In this document: piece after piece, positions 50,329-58,838 of the stretch | Numbering within the stretch: position 1 is the first letter of the stretch | How the letters are laid out: each line of letters opens with the position of its first letter | NCBI RefSeq assembly: GCF_014863605.1 | Contig: NZ_CP062252.1 | Coordinates: 1,497,001-1,561,000 of the forward strand | Origin: Pseudomonas allokribbensis | GTDB lineage: Bacteria > Pseudomonadota > Gammaproteobacteria > Pseudomonadales > Pseudomonadaceae | Length of the DNA: 64,000 bases | Reading direction: 5' to 3' | The notes under the pieces: model-generated | Seen by the model: the letters and a program-made list of their open reading frames with translations, nothing else | Database searches by the model: none | What the model was told of the DNA's origin: nothing | Made by a program: the position numbers and the translations under genes

Positions 50329-51357
50329 TCAGGGCTGGCGGTTCCAGTATTTGAACAACGGTTCCGCCAGAAACAACACAAACAACAGCCGCATCACCTG
50401 CATCGCCGTCACCAGCGGCACCGACAGTTGCAGGGTTTCCGCCGTCAGGCTCATCTCTGCGATCCCGCCGGGCATCATGCCCAGCGTCAACGATCGCAGA
50501 TCCAAATGCGTCATTGCACTCAGTCCCAACGCCGCCAGCGTTGCGATCAACATGGTCAGCGCCGTGCCGATCAACGTACGCCCCATGAACGACGGCGCGC
50601 GGCGGAAGAACTGCCGGTTGAAGTGACAACCCAGACCGCTGCCGATCAGCCACTGGCCAATCTGACTGCCACCATTGGGCAGACCGATGTGCAGATCCCA
50701 ACCGATACTCACCGCCGCGCTGACCAGCAACGGCCCGAACAGCCATGGATTGGGTTGACGCAGGCGTTGCCAGAGCCACGCGAGCAAGCCGCCCGCTGGA
50801 AACAGAATCGCCAGCCAGCGCCAGTCGACGCTGCCGGCGTGAGAAATCGGATTGCCATCGCCCAGCAGATATTTGAACGCCGCCGGCACACACAGCACCA
50901 CCACCAGCACTCGCAAGCTTTGCCCGGCCGCGACATGGCTGAGCATCGCGCCGTTACGCGCGCCGAGGTTGACCATCTCGCCGGAGCCGCCGGGCATGCT
51001 GGAGAAAAACGCCGTGGCGCGATCTTCACCGGTGCGGCGCATCAGCCACACGCCGACCACCGCCGACAGGCTGGTGACCAGCGCCCCGAAGAAGATCAGG
51101 CCAAAGTGACTCAGCACCTGCTCCATCACCAGCGGGGTGAAGTGCAGGCCGATGCCGATCCCGACGATCCACTGGCCGCACTTGCGGCCGCCAGGGATTT
51201 CCGTCAGTTGCCACGGGGTCAGGCAGCGCACCAGGATGATCGCCAGCAACGAGCCGACCATCCACGGCAGCGGCCAGCCGATCTGGCTGGCGATGTAACC
51301 GCCCAGCAGACCGACCAGCGGGGTTCCCCACCAGGTTTTGAAGGACCGATCAAACAT
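50329..51357 (-). CDS. AbrB family membrane protein (putative ammonia monooxygenase/regulator annotation)
   Basis: 342 residues from the ATG at 51357, which overlaps the tctA stop by 8 bases; a GTG at 51369 is also possible. Two repeated halves each have about five hydrophobic helices, with the family motifs SSMPGGSGEMVNLGARNGA and MMPGGIAEMSLTAETLQLSV. The name AbrB comes from an E. coli regulator hypothesis; these are integral membrane proteins of unknown transport role. Overlap with tctA puts it in the tricarboxylate operon. Confidence 0.85.
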   Translation of the reverse strand: MFDRSFKTWWGTPLVGLLGGYIASQIGWPLPWMVGSLLAIILVRCLTPWQLTEIPGGRKCGQWIVGIGIGLHFTPLVMEQVLSHFGLIFFGALVTSLSAVVGVWLMRRTGEDRATAFFSSMPGGSGEMVNLGARNGAMLSHVAAGQSLRVLVVVLCVPAAFKYLLGDGNPISHAGSVDWRWLAILFPAGGLLAWLWQRLRQPNPWLFGPLLVSAAVSIGWDLHIGLPNGGSQIGQWLIGSGLGCHFNRQFFRRAPSFMGRTLIGTALTMLIATLAALGLSAMTHLDLRSLTLGMMPGGIAEMSLTAETLQLSVPLVTAMQVMRLLFVLFLAEPLFKYWNRQP

Positions 51358-52864
51358 CGGCCACAGCACGCCGTGCGACCGAACGTTTACGCCAGATGCG
51401 GATGATCGGCACCAGCAGCATCGCCACGATCAGCCCCCAGACGCTGAGGGTGATCCCGCTCGACCAGAGGATGTCCAGCGAACCGTTGGAGATCGACAGC
51501 GCGCGACGCAGGTTTTGCTCCATCAGACCGCCGAGGATGAACCCCAGCAGCACCGGCGACAGCGGGAAATCGAGCTTGCGCAGGATGTAGCCGAAGATAC
51601 CGATGCCGATCATCAGGAACAGATCGAACGTGGTCGCATGCACCGCGTACACGCCAATGGCGGTGATGATCGCGATCATCGGCACCAGTGCCCAGTTCGG
51701 CACGGCGAGGATGCGGGTGAAGATGCGGATCATCGGGATGTTCAGGATCACCAGCATGATGTTGGCGATGAACAGCGACGCGATCAGGCCCCAGACGATG
51801 TCCGGTTGTTGCTGGAACAGCAGCGGGCCGGGGGTGATGTTGTACAGCGACAGCGCGCCGATCATCACCGCCGTGGTGCCCGAACCTGGAACGCCGAGGG
51901 TCAGCATCGGCACCAGCGCACCGCAGGCTTCGGCACCGATAGCGGTTTCCGGTGCGGCCAGACCACGCTTGTCGCCCTGTCCGAACTTTCCGTTCGGGCC
52001 GGCGATTTTCTTCTCGGTCATGTAGGCCACGGCGCTGGCCAGCGTGGCGCCGGCACCCGGCAATACGCCCATGATGAAACCGAGCACGCCACAGCGCAGG
52101 TTCACCGCGAACACCGACGCGGCTTCCTTGAAATTGAACATCATGCGTCCGGTGGCCTTGAACGCTTCCTGGCCACGGTGGGTTTTTTCCAGCAGCAGAA
52201 GGATTTCGCTGATGGAGAACAAGCCCAGCACCAACACCACAAACTGGATGCCGTCGGTGAGGTGGATGTTGTCCCCGGTGAAACGATAGACGCCGCTGTT
52301 GGCGTCGATCCCGACGGTGGACAGGAACAGGCCGATCAACGCGGCGATGAAGGTTTTCAGCGGTCGGTCACCGGCCATGCCGCCGAGACAGACAATCGCG
52401 AACACCATCAACACGAAGTATTCGGCGGGGCCGAAGGCGATCGCCCACTTCGCCAGGATCGGCGCAAAGATCACCATGCCGCAGGTCGCGATGAACGCAC
52501 CGATGAACGAACTCCAGGCCGACAGTGACAACGCCACACCGGCCAGGCCCTGACGAGCCATCGGGTAACCGTCGAGCGTGGTCATCACGGTGGAGGCTTC
52601 GCCCGGGATGTTCAGCAGGATCGAACTGATCCGGCCGCCGTATTCGCAACCCAGGTACACCGCCGCCAGCAGGATCAGCGCCGATTCCGGTGGCAGGCCG
52701 AGAGCAAAGGCAATCGGGATCAACAGCGCCACGCCGTTGATCGGACCCAGGCCCGGCAACAGGCCGACGATGGTGCCGATCAAGGTGCCGCTCAGGGCGG
52801 TGACGAGGTTGTAGGGCGTCAGCGCGACCCCGAAACCGTGACTCAAATATCCAAGCGTATCCAT
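51350..52864 (-). CDS. tctA: tripartite tricarboxylate transporter large membrane subunit
   Basis: 504 residues with about 12 helices. TctA signatures include GLLPGLGPINGVALLIPIAF, SILLNIPGEASTVMTTLDGY and GVLPGAGATLASAVAYMTEK, with the later TLGVPGSGTTAVMIGAL. It is the transmembrane channel of a TctABC system and is driven by the sodium or proton gradient, not ATP. It is separated from tctB by one base and overlaps the AbrB-type gene. Confidence 0.95.
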   Translation of the reverse strand: MDTLGYLSHGFGVALTPYNLVTALSGTLIGTIVGLLPGLGPINGVALLIPIAFALGLPPESALILLAAVYLGCEYGGRISSILLNIPGEASTVMTTLDGYPMARQGLAGVALSLSAWSSFIGAFIATCGMVIFAPILAKWAIAFGPAEYFVLMVFAIVCLGGMAGDRPLKTFIAALIGLFLSTVGIDANSGVYRFTGDNIHLTDGIQFVVLVLGLFSISEILLLLEKTHRGQEAFKATGRMMFNFKEAASVFAVNLRCGVLGFIMGVLPGAGATLASAVAYMTEKKIAGPNGKFGQGDKRGLAAPETAIGAEACGALVPMLTLGVPGSGTTAVMIGALSLYNITPGPLLFQQQPDIVWGLIASLFIANIMLVILNIPMIRIFTRILAVPNWALVPMIAIITAIGVYAVHATTFDLFLMIGIGIFGYILRKLDFPLSPVLLGFILGGLMEQNLRRALSISNGSLDILWSSGITLSVWGLIVAMLLVPIIRIWRKRSVARRAVADV

Positions 52865-52865
52865 A

Positions 52866-53324
52866 TCAGTTCTCCAGAACGTCGAGCAGGCCCAGAGGCA
52901 GTGGAACGTCCATGACTTTGTCGAACAGCAGGTACAGGCCGATGCTCAGCAAACTGATGATGATCGCGCCGGGCAGCCAGCGGCCGCCGTACAGACGGGC
53001 CATCGGGATGCCGACCAGAATGCTGCTGAGGATGAAGCCCAAGGGTTCGAACAGGCCGGCGAACACCACCAGCAGCAACACGCAGACACCGATTTTCTTC
53101 AGCGTTTCGCGGTCCAGCGGCGGGTCTTCTTCGGTGTGCTTGATCGGGGAGGGGCGGTAGATCATGTAGACCAGCGCCAGCCCCATCAGCCCGAGCATCA
53201 GCAACGGGAAGGCGCGCGGGCCGATCGGTTCGTAGGAAAAGGGTGCCTGGTAAGGCCAGGCCATCAGTATCAGGCTGACACAGGCCAGCAGCAGTACCGA
53301 CGCAAAGATGCGTTGAACGAGCAT
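52866..53324 (-). CDS. tctB: tripartite tricarboxylate transporter small membrane subunit
   Basis: 152 residues from the ATG at 53324, which has CAGGAG 7 bases upstream; a GTG at 53342 is less likely. Four hydrophobic helices are present, with FSYEPIGPRAFPLLMLGLMG as the conserved N-terminal element and FEPLGFILSSILVGIPMARL in the second half. TctB is the small partner of TctA. It lies 58 bases downstream of tctC. Confidence 0.92.
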   Translation of the reverse strand: MLVQRIFASVLLLACVSLILMAWPYQAPFSYEPIGPRAFPLLMLGLMGLALVYMIYRPSPIKHTEEDPPLDRETLKKIGVCVLLLVVFAGLFEPLGFILSSILVGIPMARLYGGRWLPGAIIISLLSIGLYLLFDKVMDVPLPLGLLDVLEN

Positions 53325-53382
53325 GAGGAACTCCTGGGCCACGACCTCGATGCGCGAGGCCGTGGCCGCTAGACAGAGACGA

Positions 53383-54360
53383 TCACTGGATCAGGCCGAA
53401 CTCTTTGGCCAGCACTTTGTAGTCCGCGACTTGCTTCTTCACGTAGGTGTCCAGCTCCGGGCCGGTCATGGCGAACGGGAAGAGTTCGCGCTGATCACGC
53501 AGCTTGGCGAAGTCTTCGGAGGCCAGCAGTTTGTCGAAGGCGTCCTTCCACCAGGCGTAGTCTTCGTCGCTGACTTTCGGCCCGAGGTAGAAGCCGCGAA
53601 CCACCGGCCAGACGATGTCGTAGCCTTGTTCCCTGGCGGTCGGGATTCCTTTCATTTCCGGCTCGTCGAGGCGGTTTTCGGCGAAGACTGCCAGCAGGCG
53701 CATGTCACCGCTCTGGATGTGCGGCATGGAGTCGGAGATGTCGGTGCTGCCAACCTGGATGTGGCCACCGAGCAGGGCGGTGGCAATCTCGCCGCCACCT
53801 TCGAGGGCGACGTAGCGCAGGTCGCGCGGGTTGATCCCGGCGGCTTTTGCGATCAACGCCGTCTGCATCCAGTCCTGGCTACCAACGGTGCCGCCGGAAC
53901 CGATTACCACTTTGCTCGGATCTTTCTTCAGCGCCTGTACCAGATCGTCGAGGTTCTTGTAGGGCGAATCGCTTTTCACCGCGATGGCACCGTAACTGGT
54001 GCCGACCGCCGCCAGCCAGCGCACGTTGGTTTCATCGAAACGGCCGAACTTGCCTTGTGCCAGGTTCAGCAGCGAACCGCTGGACCACGCCACCAGCGTG
54101 CCCGCATCCGCCGGACGCTGGGCCACCACCGCGTTGTACGCCACTGCGCCGACACCGCCGGGCATGTAAGTCACGCGCATCGGCTTGGTCAGCAGTTTTT
54201 CGTTGACCAGCGCGCTTTGCGCCAGTTTGCAGGTCAGGTCGAAACCGCCGCCGGGGGAGGCCGGGGCGATGCATTCCGGGCGCTTGGGTTCGGCCATCAG
54301 TTGGCCGGCGAACAGCATGACGCCAGCGGCTAGAGCAACTTTACGCAGTGATAAGTTCAT
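53383..54360 (-). CDS. tctC: tricarboxylate periplasmic binding protein
   Basis: 325 residues. A signal peptide ends QLMAE. The mature protein has IAPASPGGGFDLTCKLAQSA (the conserved ligand loop), MPGGVGAVAYNAV, IGSGGTVGSQDW and GGHIQVGSTDISD, as in TctC/BugE-type binding proteins. It captures citrate or related tricarboxylates in the periplasm for TctAB. It is transcribed after the OpdH porin gene. The leader holds an AACAACAA motif before the AAGGAG ribosome site. Confidence 0.93.
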   Translation of the reverse strand: MNLSLRKVALAAGVMLFAGQLMAEPKRPECIAPASPGGGFDLTCKLAQSALVNEKLLTKPMRVTYMPGGVGAVAYNAVVAQRPADAGTLVAWSSGSLLNLAQGKFGRFDETNVRWLAAVGTSYGAIAVKSDSPYKNLDDLVQALKKDPSKVVIGSGGTVGSQDWMQTALIAKAAGINPRDLRYVALEGGGEIATALLGGHIQVGSTDISDSMPHIQSGDMRLLAVFAENRLDEPEMKGIPTAREQGYDIVWPVVRGFYLGPKVSDEDYAWWKDAFDKLLASEDFAKLRDQRELFPFAMTGPELDTYVKKQVADYKVLAKEFGLIQ

Positions 54361-54377
54361 CTATGTCTCCTTGGGAG

Positions 54378-54385
54378 TTGTTGTT
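54378..54385 (-). promoter_or_regulatory. CA motif (AANAANAA) in the tctC leader
   Basis: On the minus strand AACAACAA lies just before the CCCAAGGAG ribosome site of tctC. The form AANAANAA is the known Hfq/Crc recognition motif of pseudomonads, so it predicts catabolite repression of translation. Confidence 0.6.
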
Positions 54386-54399
54386 ATGGACGTACTGAA

Positions 54400-55692
54400 T
54401 TACCAAAGGGCAACGCTATAGCTCACCAGCAGACGCACTTCATCGGCATCGCGAGCGGAGTAGTTGGAACGGTAAGTGGCATTACGCAAACGCACGGCAA
54501 CGTCCTTCAGGGCGCCGCTTTGTACTACATATTTGATCTCGGTGTTGCGCTCCCACTCTTTGCCTTCGTCACCGTTCTTGAGCTTGATGTTGTCACCGCT
54601 CAAGTAACGGCTCATGAAGCTCAGGCCGGGGATGCCGAGTTTGGCGAAGTCGAAGTCGTAGCGCGCCTGCCAGGAGCGTTCTTCGGCGCCGGCGAAGTCG
54701 TTGATCTGGACGAAGTTGACCAGGTACGGGTCGCTGCCATCGACATACGGGAACGCGCTGTCGCCGGACATGTGCTGATAACCGGCGGTGAACTTGTGGC
54801 CGCTCAGGGCATAGCTGACCAGACCGTTGAGCGAGCGGTTGTCGATCTCCCCTCCACGGGCAGCACCTTGATCGTCACTGACGGCGAAGCGCAGGTCGGT
54901 GGCGAAAGTGCCCGGGCCCATCGGCCGCGAAGCGACCAGTCCGAAGAAGTGCTGGTTGTAGACTTCGTCGAGTTGCGCGAAGTGGTAACTGCCGGTGATC
55001 TTGTCGGTGAACTTGTAGTCCACGCCGGCAAAATCGAAGTGCTTGCCGGCAACGGTGCCAGCAAAGCGGCCGTTCTTGTTGTTGAGGGCAATGTCCTCGA
55101 AATCGGTGCTGTCGCGGTCCTTGGCCTTGTCCAGGCGCCCGCCGGTGAAGGTCAGGTTCTTTATCTCTTTGGAGGTCAGCAAGCCGCCTTCGAAGGTCTG
55201 CGGCAGGATTCGCCCGTCGTTCGGCTTGAGGATCGGCAGTTCCGGAATCAGGCTGCCGATCTTCAGTTCGGTGGCGGAGATCTTCACTTTGCCGGTCAGG
55301 CCGACCTTGGAGTATTCGTCCGCCGCGCGCCCGTCATCGTGGGTCGGCAGCAGGCCGGTGCCGGTGCGGTCCGGGCTCGAATCGAGCTTGACCCCCAGCA
55401 TCCCCAGCGCATCGACACCGAACCCCACGGTGCCGTCGGTGTAACCCGATTGCAGGTTGAGCATGAACCCCTGTGCCCACTCGTCGCGCTTGGACTGTTG
55501 GGCGCTGGTGCCGTCGCGAAAGTCGCGGTTGAAATACATGTTGCGGGTTTCGAAGGTGGCGGAACTGTCTTCGATGAAATCGGCGTAGCTCATCGGCGCG
55601 AAACCGGCGAGGGCGGCGGCACTGGCAAGGGCGGTGTGGCTGAAACGGGAAGGACGAACAGGCGTAAGAGCCTTGGTCTGCAAGGACGGCAT
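54400..55692 (-). CDS. opdH: OprD-family outer-membrane porin, tricarboxylate type
   Basis: 430 residues. A signal peptide ends PMSYAD after a longish basic lead. The OprD family is shown by DSSATFETRNMYFNRDFRDG, WAQGFMLNLQSGYTDGTVGF, LGVKLDSSPDRTGTGLLP and the 18-strand barrel ending LVSYSVALW. Its place directly before tctCBA matches opdH of P. aeruginosa, which takes up tricarboxylates. The leader has a double CA motif upstream of the CGGAG ribosome site, and the divergent tctDE genes are its likely regulators. Confidence 0.92.
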   Translation of the reverse strand: MPSLQTKALTPVRPSRFSHTALASAAALAGFAPMSYADFIEDSSATFETRNMYFNRDFRDGTSAQQSKRDEWAQGFMLNLQSGYTDGTVGFGVDALGMLGVKLDSSPDRTGTGLLPTHDDGRAADEYSKVGLTGKVKISATELKIGSLIPELPILKPNDGRILPQTFEGGLLTSKEIKNLTFTGGRLDKAKDRDSTDFEDIALNNKNGRFAGTVAGKHFDFAGVDYKFTDKITGSYHFAQLDEVYNQHFFGLVASRPMGPGTFATDLRFAVSDDQGAARGGEIDNRSLNGLVSYALSGHKFTAGYQHMSGDSAFPYVDGSDPYLVNFVQINDFAGAEERSWQARYDFDFAKLGIPGLSFMSRYLSGDNIKLKNGDEGKEWERNTEIKYVVQSGALKDVAVRLRNATYRSNYSARDADEVRLLVSYSVALW

Positions 55693-55708
55693 GCGAGGTG
55701 TACTCCGT

Positions 55709-55722
55709 TTATTGTTCTTATT
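55709..55722 (-). promoter_or_regulatory. double CA motif (AANAANAA) in the opdH leader
   Basis: On the minus strand AATAAGAACAATAA contains two overlapping AANAANAA motifs 3 bases before the CGGAG ribosome site. This is the Hfq/Crc target form of pseudomonads, matching the motif in the tctC leader. Confidence 0.65.
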
Positions 55723-55809
55723 GGTCGAAAACGCTTCGAGGCGTTTTTCTTATCGCTGTGTGGCATCAGCGACGGCAGTCGGAACTGTCCGTGGGCCGAC
55801 TCTAACGGC

Positions 55810-55830
55810 CTAACCTTTCGCTAACCTTTC
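55810..55830. promoter_or_regulatory. tandem direct repeat, probable TctD binding site
   Basis: CTAACCTTTC occurs twice with an 11-base period (55810-55819 and 55821-55830) in the opdH/tctD divergent gap. Direct repeats at one helical turn are the usual site form for OmpR-family regulators, to which TctD belongs. Confidence 0.6.
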
Positions 55831-55929
55831 AGCTGACTTTCCCGGATTTCGGGCTTCACAGCGGCGGTTGCGGCTGTAAACTCCGCGGCAAAGAATGGCG
55901 TCGGCCATCCCTGAATGAGGTAGAGATCC

Positions 55930-56601
55930 ATGCGTGTTCTGCTCGTCGAAGACCATTTGCCACTGGCCGAAAGTGTCGCCCAGGCGCTCAAGAGCACCGG
56001 TCTGACCGTGGACGTGTTGCACGATGGCGTGGCCGCTGACCTGGCCTTGGGCAGCGAGGAGTACGCGATGGCGATCCTCGATGTCGGCCTGCCGCGCATG
56101 GACGGATTTGAAGTGCTGGCGCGCCTGCGGGCCCGGGGCAAGAACCTGCCGGTGCTGATGCTCACGGCCCGCAGCGACGTCAAGGATCGGGTCCATGGGC
56201 TCAACCTCGGTGCCGACGATTATCTGGCCAAACCGTTCGAGCTGACCGAGCTTGAGGCGCGGGTCAAAGCCCTGCTGCGCCGCAGTGTGCTCGGCGGCGA
56301 ACGGCAGCAGCGTTGTGGGGTGCTGGCTTACGATCTGGATACCCGGCGCTTCACCCTCGGCGAAGAACTGCTGACGCTGACCTCCCGCGAGCAAGCGGTG
56401 CTTGAAGCGCTGATCGCGCGCCCGGGCCGGGTGATGAGCAAGGAGCAACTGGCGTCGCAAGTGTTCGGTCTCGACGAAGAGGCCAGCCCCGACGCCATCG
56501 AAATCTACGTGCATCGCCTGCGCAAGAAACTCGACGGCCATGCGGTGGCCATCGTGACCTTCCGCGGTCTTGGCTACTTGCTGGAAAGCCGTGATGCATA
56601 A
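55930..56601 (+). CDS. tctD: OmpR-family response regulator of tricarboxylate transport
   Basis: 223 residues. The receiver domain has acidic E7-D8, the phospho-acceptor D51 (MAILDVGLPRMDGFEVL), T79 and K101 (DYLAKPFEL). The C-terminal winged helix has LTSREQAVLEALIARPGRVM and DAIEIYVHRLRKKLDG. It is divergent from opdH-tctCBA, whose transcription it should activate when TctE senses a tricarboxylate. Its stop overlaps the tctE start by 8 bases. Confidence 0.94.
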   Translation: MRVLLVEDHLPLAESVAQALKSTGLTVDVLHDGVAADLALGSEEYAMAILDVGLPRMDGFEVLARLRARGKNLPVLMLTARSDVKDRVHGLNLGADDYLAKPFELTELEARVKALLRRSVLGGERQQRCGVLAYDLDTRRFTLGEELLTLTSREQAVLEALIARPGRVMSKEQLASQVFGLDEEASPDAIEIYVHRLRKKLDGHAVAIVTFRGLGYLLESRDA

Positions 56602-57979
56602 GCCCAGCAGCCTGCGCTGGCGGTTGTTGTGGAACCTCGCGCTGTTGCTGGTGGTGTTGATGCTGGCCAGCGGCCTGAGCGCTTACTGGAACGGACGCGA
56701 AGCCGCCGACACTGCTTATGACCGCACCTTGCTGGCGTCGGCGCGGACCATCGCCGCTGGCCTCTCGCAGCGAGACGGCAGCCTCAGTGCCGACGTCCCT
56801 TATGTGGCACTCGACACCTTCGCCTACGACAGCGCGGGGCGCATCTATTACCAGGTCAACGACATCCATCAGAAGCTGATTTCCGGTTACGAAAACCTGC
56901 CAGGCCCACCACCGGGAACACCGAGAACCGACAGCTACCCGGCGCTCGCGCGTTTTTACAACGCCACGTATCAGGGGCAGAACGTGCGCGTCGTCAGTCT
57001 GTTGAAAGCCGTGACCGAGCCGAACATGAACGGCATGGCGGAAATCCGTGTCGCCGAAACCGACGAAGCACGCGTCAGCATGGCCCGCAGTCTGGCGGCC
57101 GACACCTTGCTGCGATTGGGCATGTTGGCGATTGGCGCATTGTTGCTGGTGTGGTTTGCGGTCAGCGCGGCGTTGCGTCCGATCGAGCGTTTGCGCACCG
57201 CGGTCGAAGAGCGTCAGCCCGACGATCTGCGGCCCTTGCCGTTGGTGGAGGTGCAGCACGAATTGTGGCCGTTGGTGCGGGCGCTCAATCACTTCACCGA
57301 GCGCTTGCGCGGGCAGTTCGAGCGTCAGGCGCAATTCATCGCCGATGCGGCCCACGAACTGCGCACGCCGCTGGCGGCGCTCAAGGCGCGACTTGAGTTG
57401 GGCCTGCGCTCAAACGAGCCGCAGACCTGGCGCGACACGCTGGAATCATCGGCGCAAAGCACGGATCGCCTGACCCATCTGGCCAACCAATTGCTATCAC
57501 TGGCACGGGTGGAGAACGGCGCCAGGGCGATTGCCGAAGGCGGCGCGCAGTTGCTTGATCTGAGCCAATTGGCCCGGGAGCTGGGCATGGCCATGGCGCC
57601 GCTGGCCCATGCTCGCGGCGTGGCGTTGGCGCTGGAAGCGGACGAACCGGTCTGGCTGCGCGGCGAGCCGACATTGCTCAACGAACTGTTGAGCAATCTG
57701 GTGGACAACGCGCTGGCGCACACGCCGTCGGGCGGTAACGTGATCTTGCGGGTGCTGTCGCCGGCAGTGCTGGAGGTTGAAGACGACGGCCCGGGCATTC
57801 CGCAGGATGAGCGTGACCGGGTGTTCGAGCGTTTCTACCGTCGCAACCAGCAGGTTGCCGGTTCCGGGCTGGGGCTGGCGATTGTCGGGGAAATCTGCCG
57901 CGCGCATCTGGCGCAGATCACGCTGCACGATGGCGAGCAGGCGGGGTTGAAGGTGCGGGTGAGCTTTATTGCCGGCTAA
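56594..57979 (+). CDS. tctE: sensor histidine kinase of tricarboxylate transport
   Basis: 461 residues from the ATG at 56594. Two transmembrane helices (LLWNLALLLVVLMLASGLSA and LLRLGMLAIGALLLVWFAV) bracket a periplasmic sensor of about 130 residues. A HAMP-like linker follows, then the H box with H254 (IADAAHELRTPLAALKARLE), the N box (LLSNLVDNALAHTPSGG) and G boxes (VEDDGPGIPQDERDRVFERF, GSGLGLAIVGEICRAH). It phosphorylates TctD on citrate-type signals. The stop is 3 bases from the convergent HDOD gene. Confidence 0.93.
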   Translation: MHKPSSLRWRLLWNLALLLVVLMLASGLSAYWNGREAADTAYDRTLLASARTIAAGLSQRDGSLSADVPYVALDTFAYDSAGRIYYQVNDIHQKLISGYENLPGPPPGTPRTDSYPALARFYNATYQGQNVRVVSLLKAVTEPNMNGMAEIRVAETDEARVSMARSLAADTLLRLGMLAIGALLLVWFAVSAALRPIERLRTAVEERQPDDLRPLPLVEVQHELWPLVRALNHFTERLRGQFERQAQFIADAAHELRTPLAALKARLELGLRSNEPQTWRDTLESSAQSTDRLTHLANQLLSLARVENGARAIAEGGAQLLDLSQLARELGMAMAPLAHARGVALALEADEPVWLRGEPTLLNELLSNLVDNALAHTPSGGNVILRVLSPAVLEVEDDGPGIPQDERDRVFERFYRRNQQVAGSGLGLAIVGEICRAHLAQITLHDGEQAGLKVRVSFIAG

Positions 57980-57982
57980 GGA

Positions 57983-58804
57983 TCAGTAAAACATCGACCG
58001 CGATTCTTCCAGGTCGGCACACAGCACTTTGTTGTCCGGATCGATCCCCAGTTTGCGGAAGGCCGGCACACTGAAAGGGTCGATGCGGGCGAGGGGATGG
58101 TCAGTGTCCTTGTGGCAATACAGGCTGGCCACTTGCACCAGATCCACGTAATCGATCTGCGACGAATCGCGTTTCAGATCCTGATACAGCCCCGGCAACT
58201 CCACCAGCCGCTCGGGAAATTCCCAGACCCGCAGCAATTTGTCGCCCAGCAGCGGATGAATGTGGTCGATCACATGGTTGAGGCTGACCGGGTCGGACAG
58301 CAATTCGTAGTGGTCTTCGGCATAGGTCAGGATTGGCAGCACACCGATCTGGTGCACCAGTCCGCCCAGCGCCGCCTGGTCAGGTTTGAGCTGGGTATAG
58401 CGGCGGCACAGTGCGTAGCTGACCCCGGCGATTTCCAGGCTCTTGCGCCAGACTTCGCGCATCTTCTGTTCGACCACGTCGGAGCGGGCGTGGAAGATCT
58501 GCTCCATCACCAGACCGATCGCCAGGTTGCTGCTGTAGTTGACGCCCAGCCGGGTGATCGCGGTGTGCAGGTCGGTGACTTCCTGGGTCGCGCGCAACAA
58601 CGGGCTGTTGACCACTTTGATCAGGCGCGCCGACAGCGCCGTGTCACGGCCGATCACTTTGCTCAGGTCGCTGACGCTGATATCCGGGTCTTCAGCGGCC
58701 TTGCGAATCTGCAGGGCCACTTCCGGTAACGTTGGCAGAACCAGGTCATCGTTATCGATGGCCTCAACCAAATCCTGTTGGACCTTATCCGCCAGCTCAC
58801 TCAT
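57983..58804 (-). CDS. HDOD domain signal-transduction protein
   Basis: 273 residues. The HDOD domain spans about 15-215: LVLPTLPEVALQIRKAAEDP, SVSDLSKVIGRDTALSARLI, KVVNSPLLRATQEVTDLHTA and LGGLVHQIGVLPILTYAEDH. HDOD proteins are degenerate HD-domain regulators used in diverse signalling, often together with cyclic di-GMP. There is no attached output domain. The position matches PA0758 in P. aeruginosa. It is convergent with tctE across 3 bases and lies downstream of ygfZ on the same strand. Confidence 0.88.
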   Translation of the reverse strand: MSELADKVQQDLVEAIDNDDLVLPTLPEVALQIRKAAEDPDISVSDLSKVIGRDTALSARLIKVVNSPLLRATQEVTDLHTAITRLGVNYSSNLAIGLVMEQIFHARSDVVEQKMREVWRKSLEIAGVSYALCRRYTQLKPDQAALGGLVHQIGVLPILTYAEDHYELLSDPVSLNHVIDHIHPLLGDKLLRVWEFPERLVELPGLYQDLKRDSSQIDYVDLVQVASLYCHKDTDHPLARIDPFSVPAFRKLGIDPDNKVLCADLEESRSMFY

Positions 58805-58838
58805 GTCGTTTCTCTAGGGTGTTGCACAAATACTGCGA

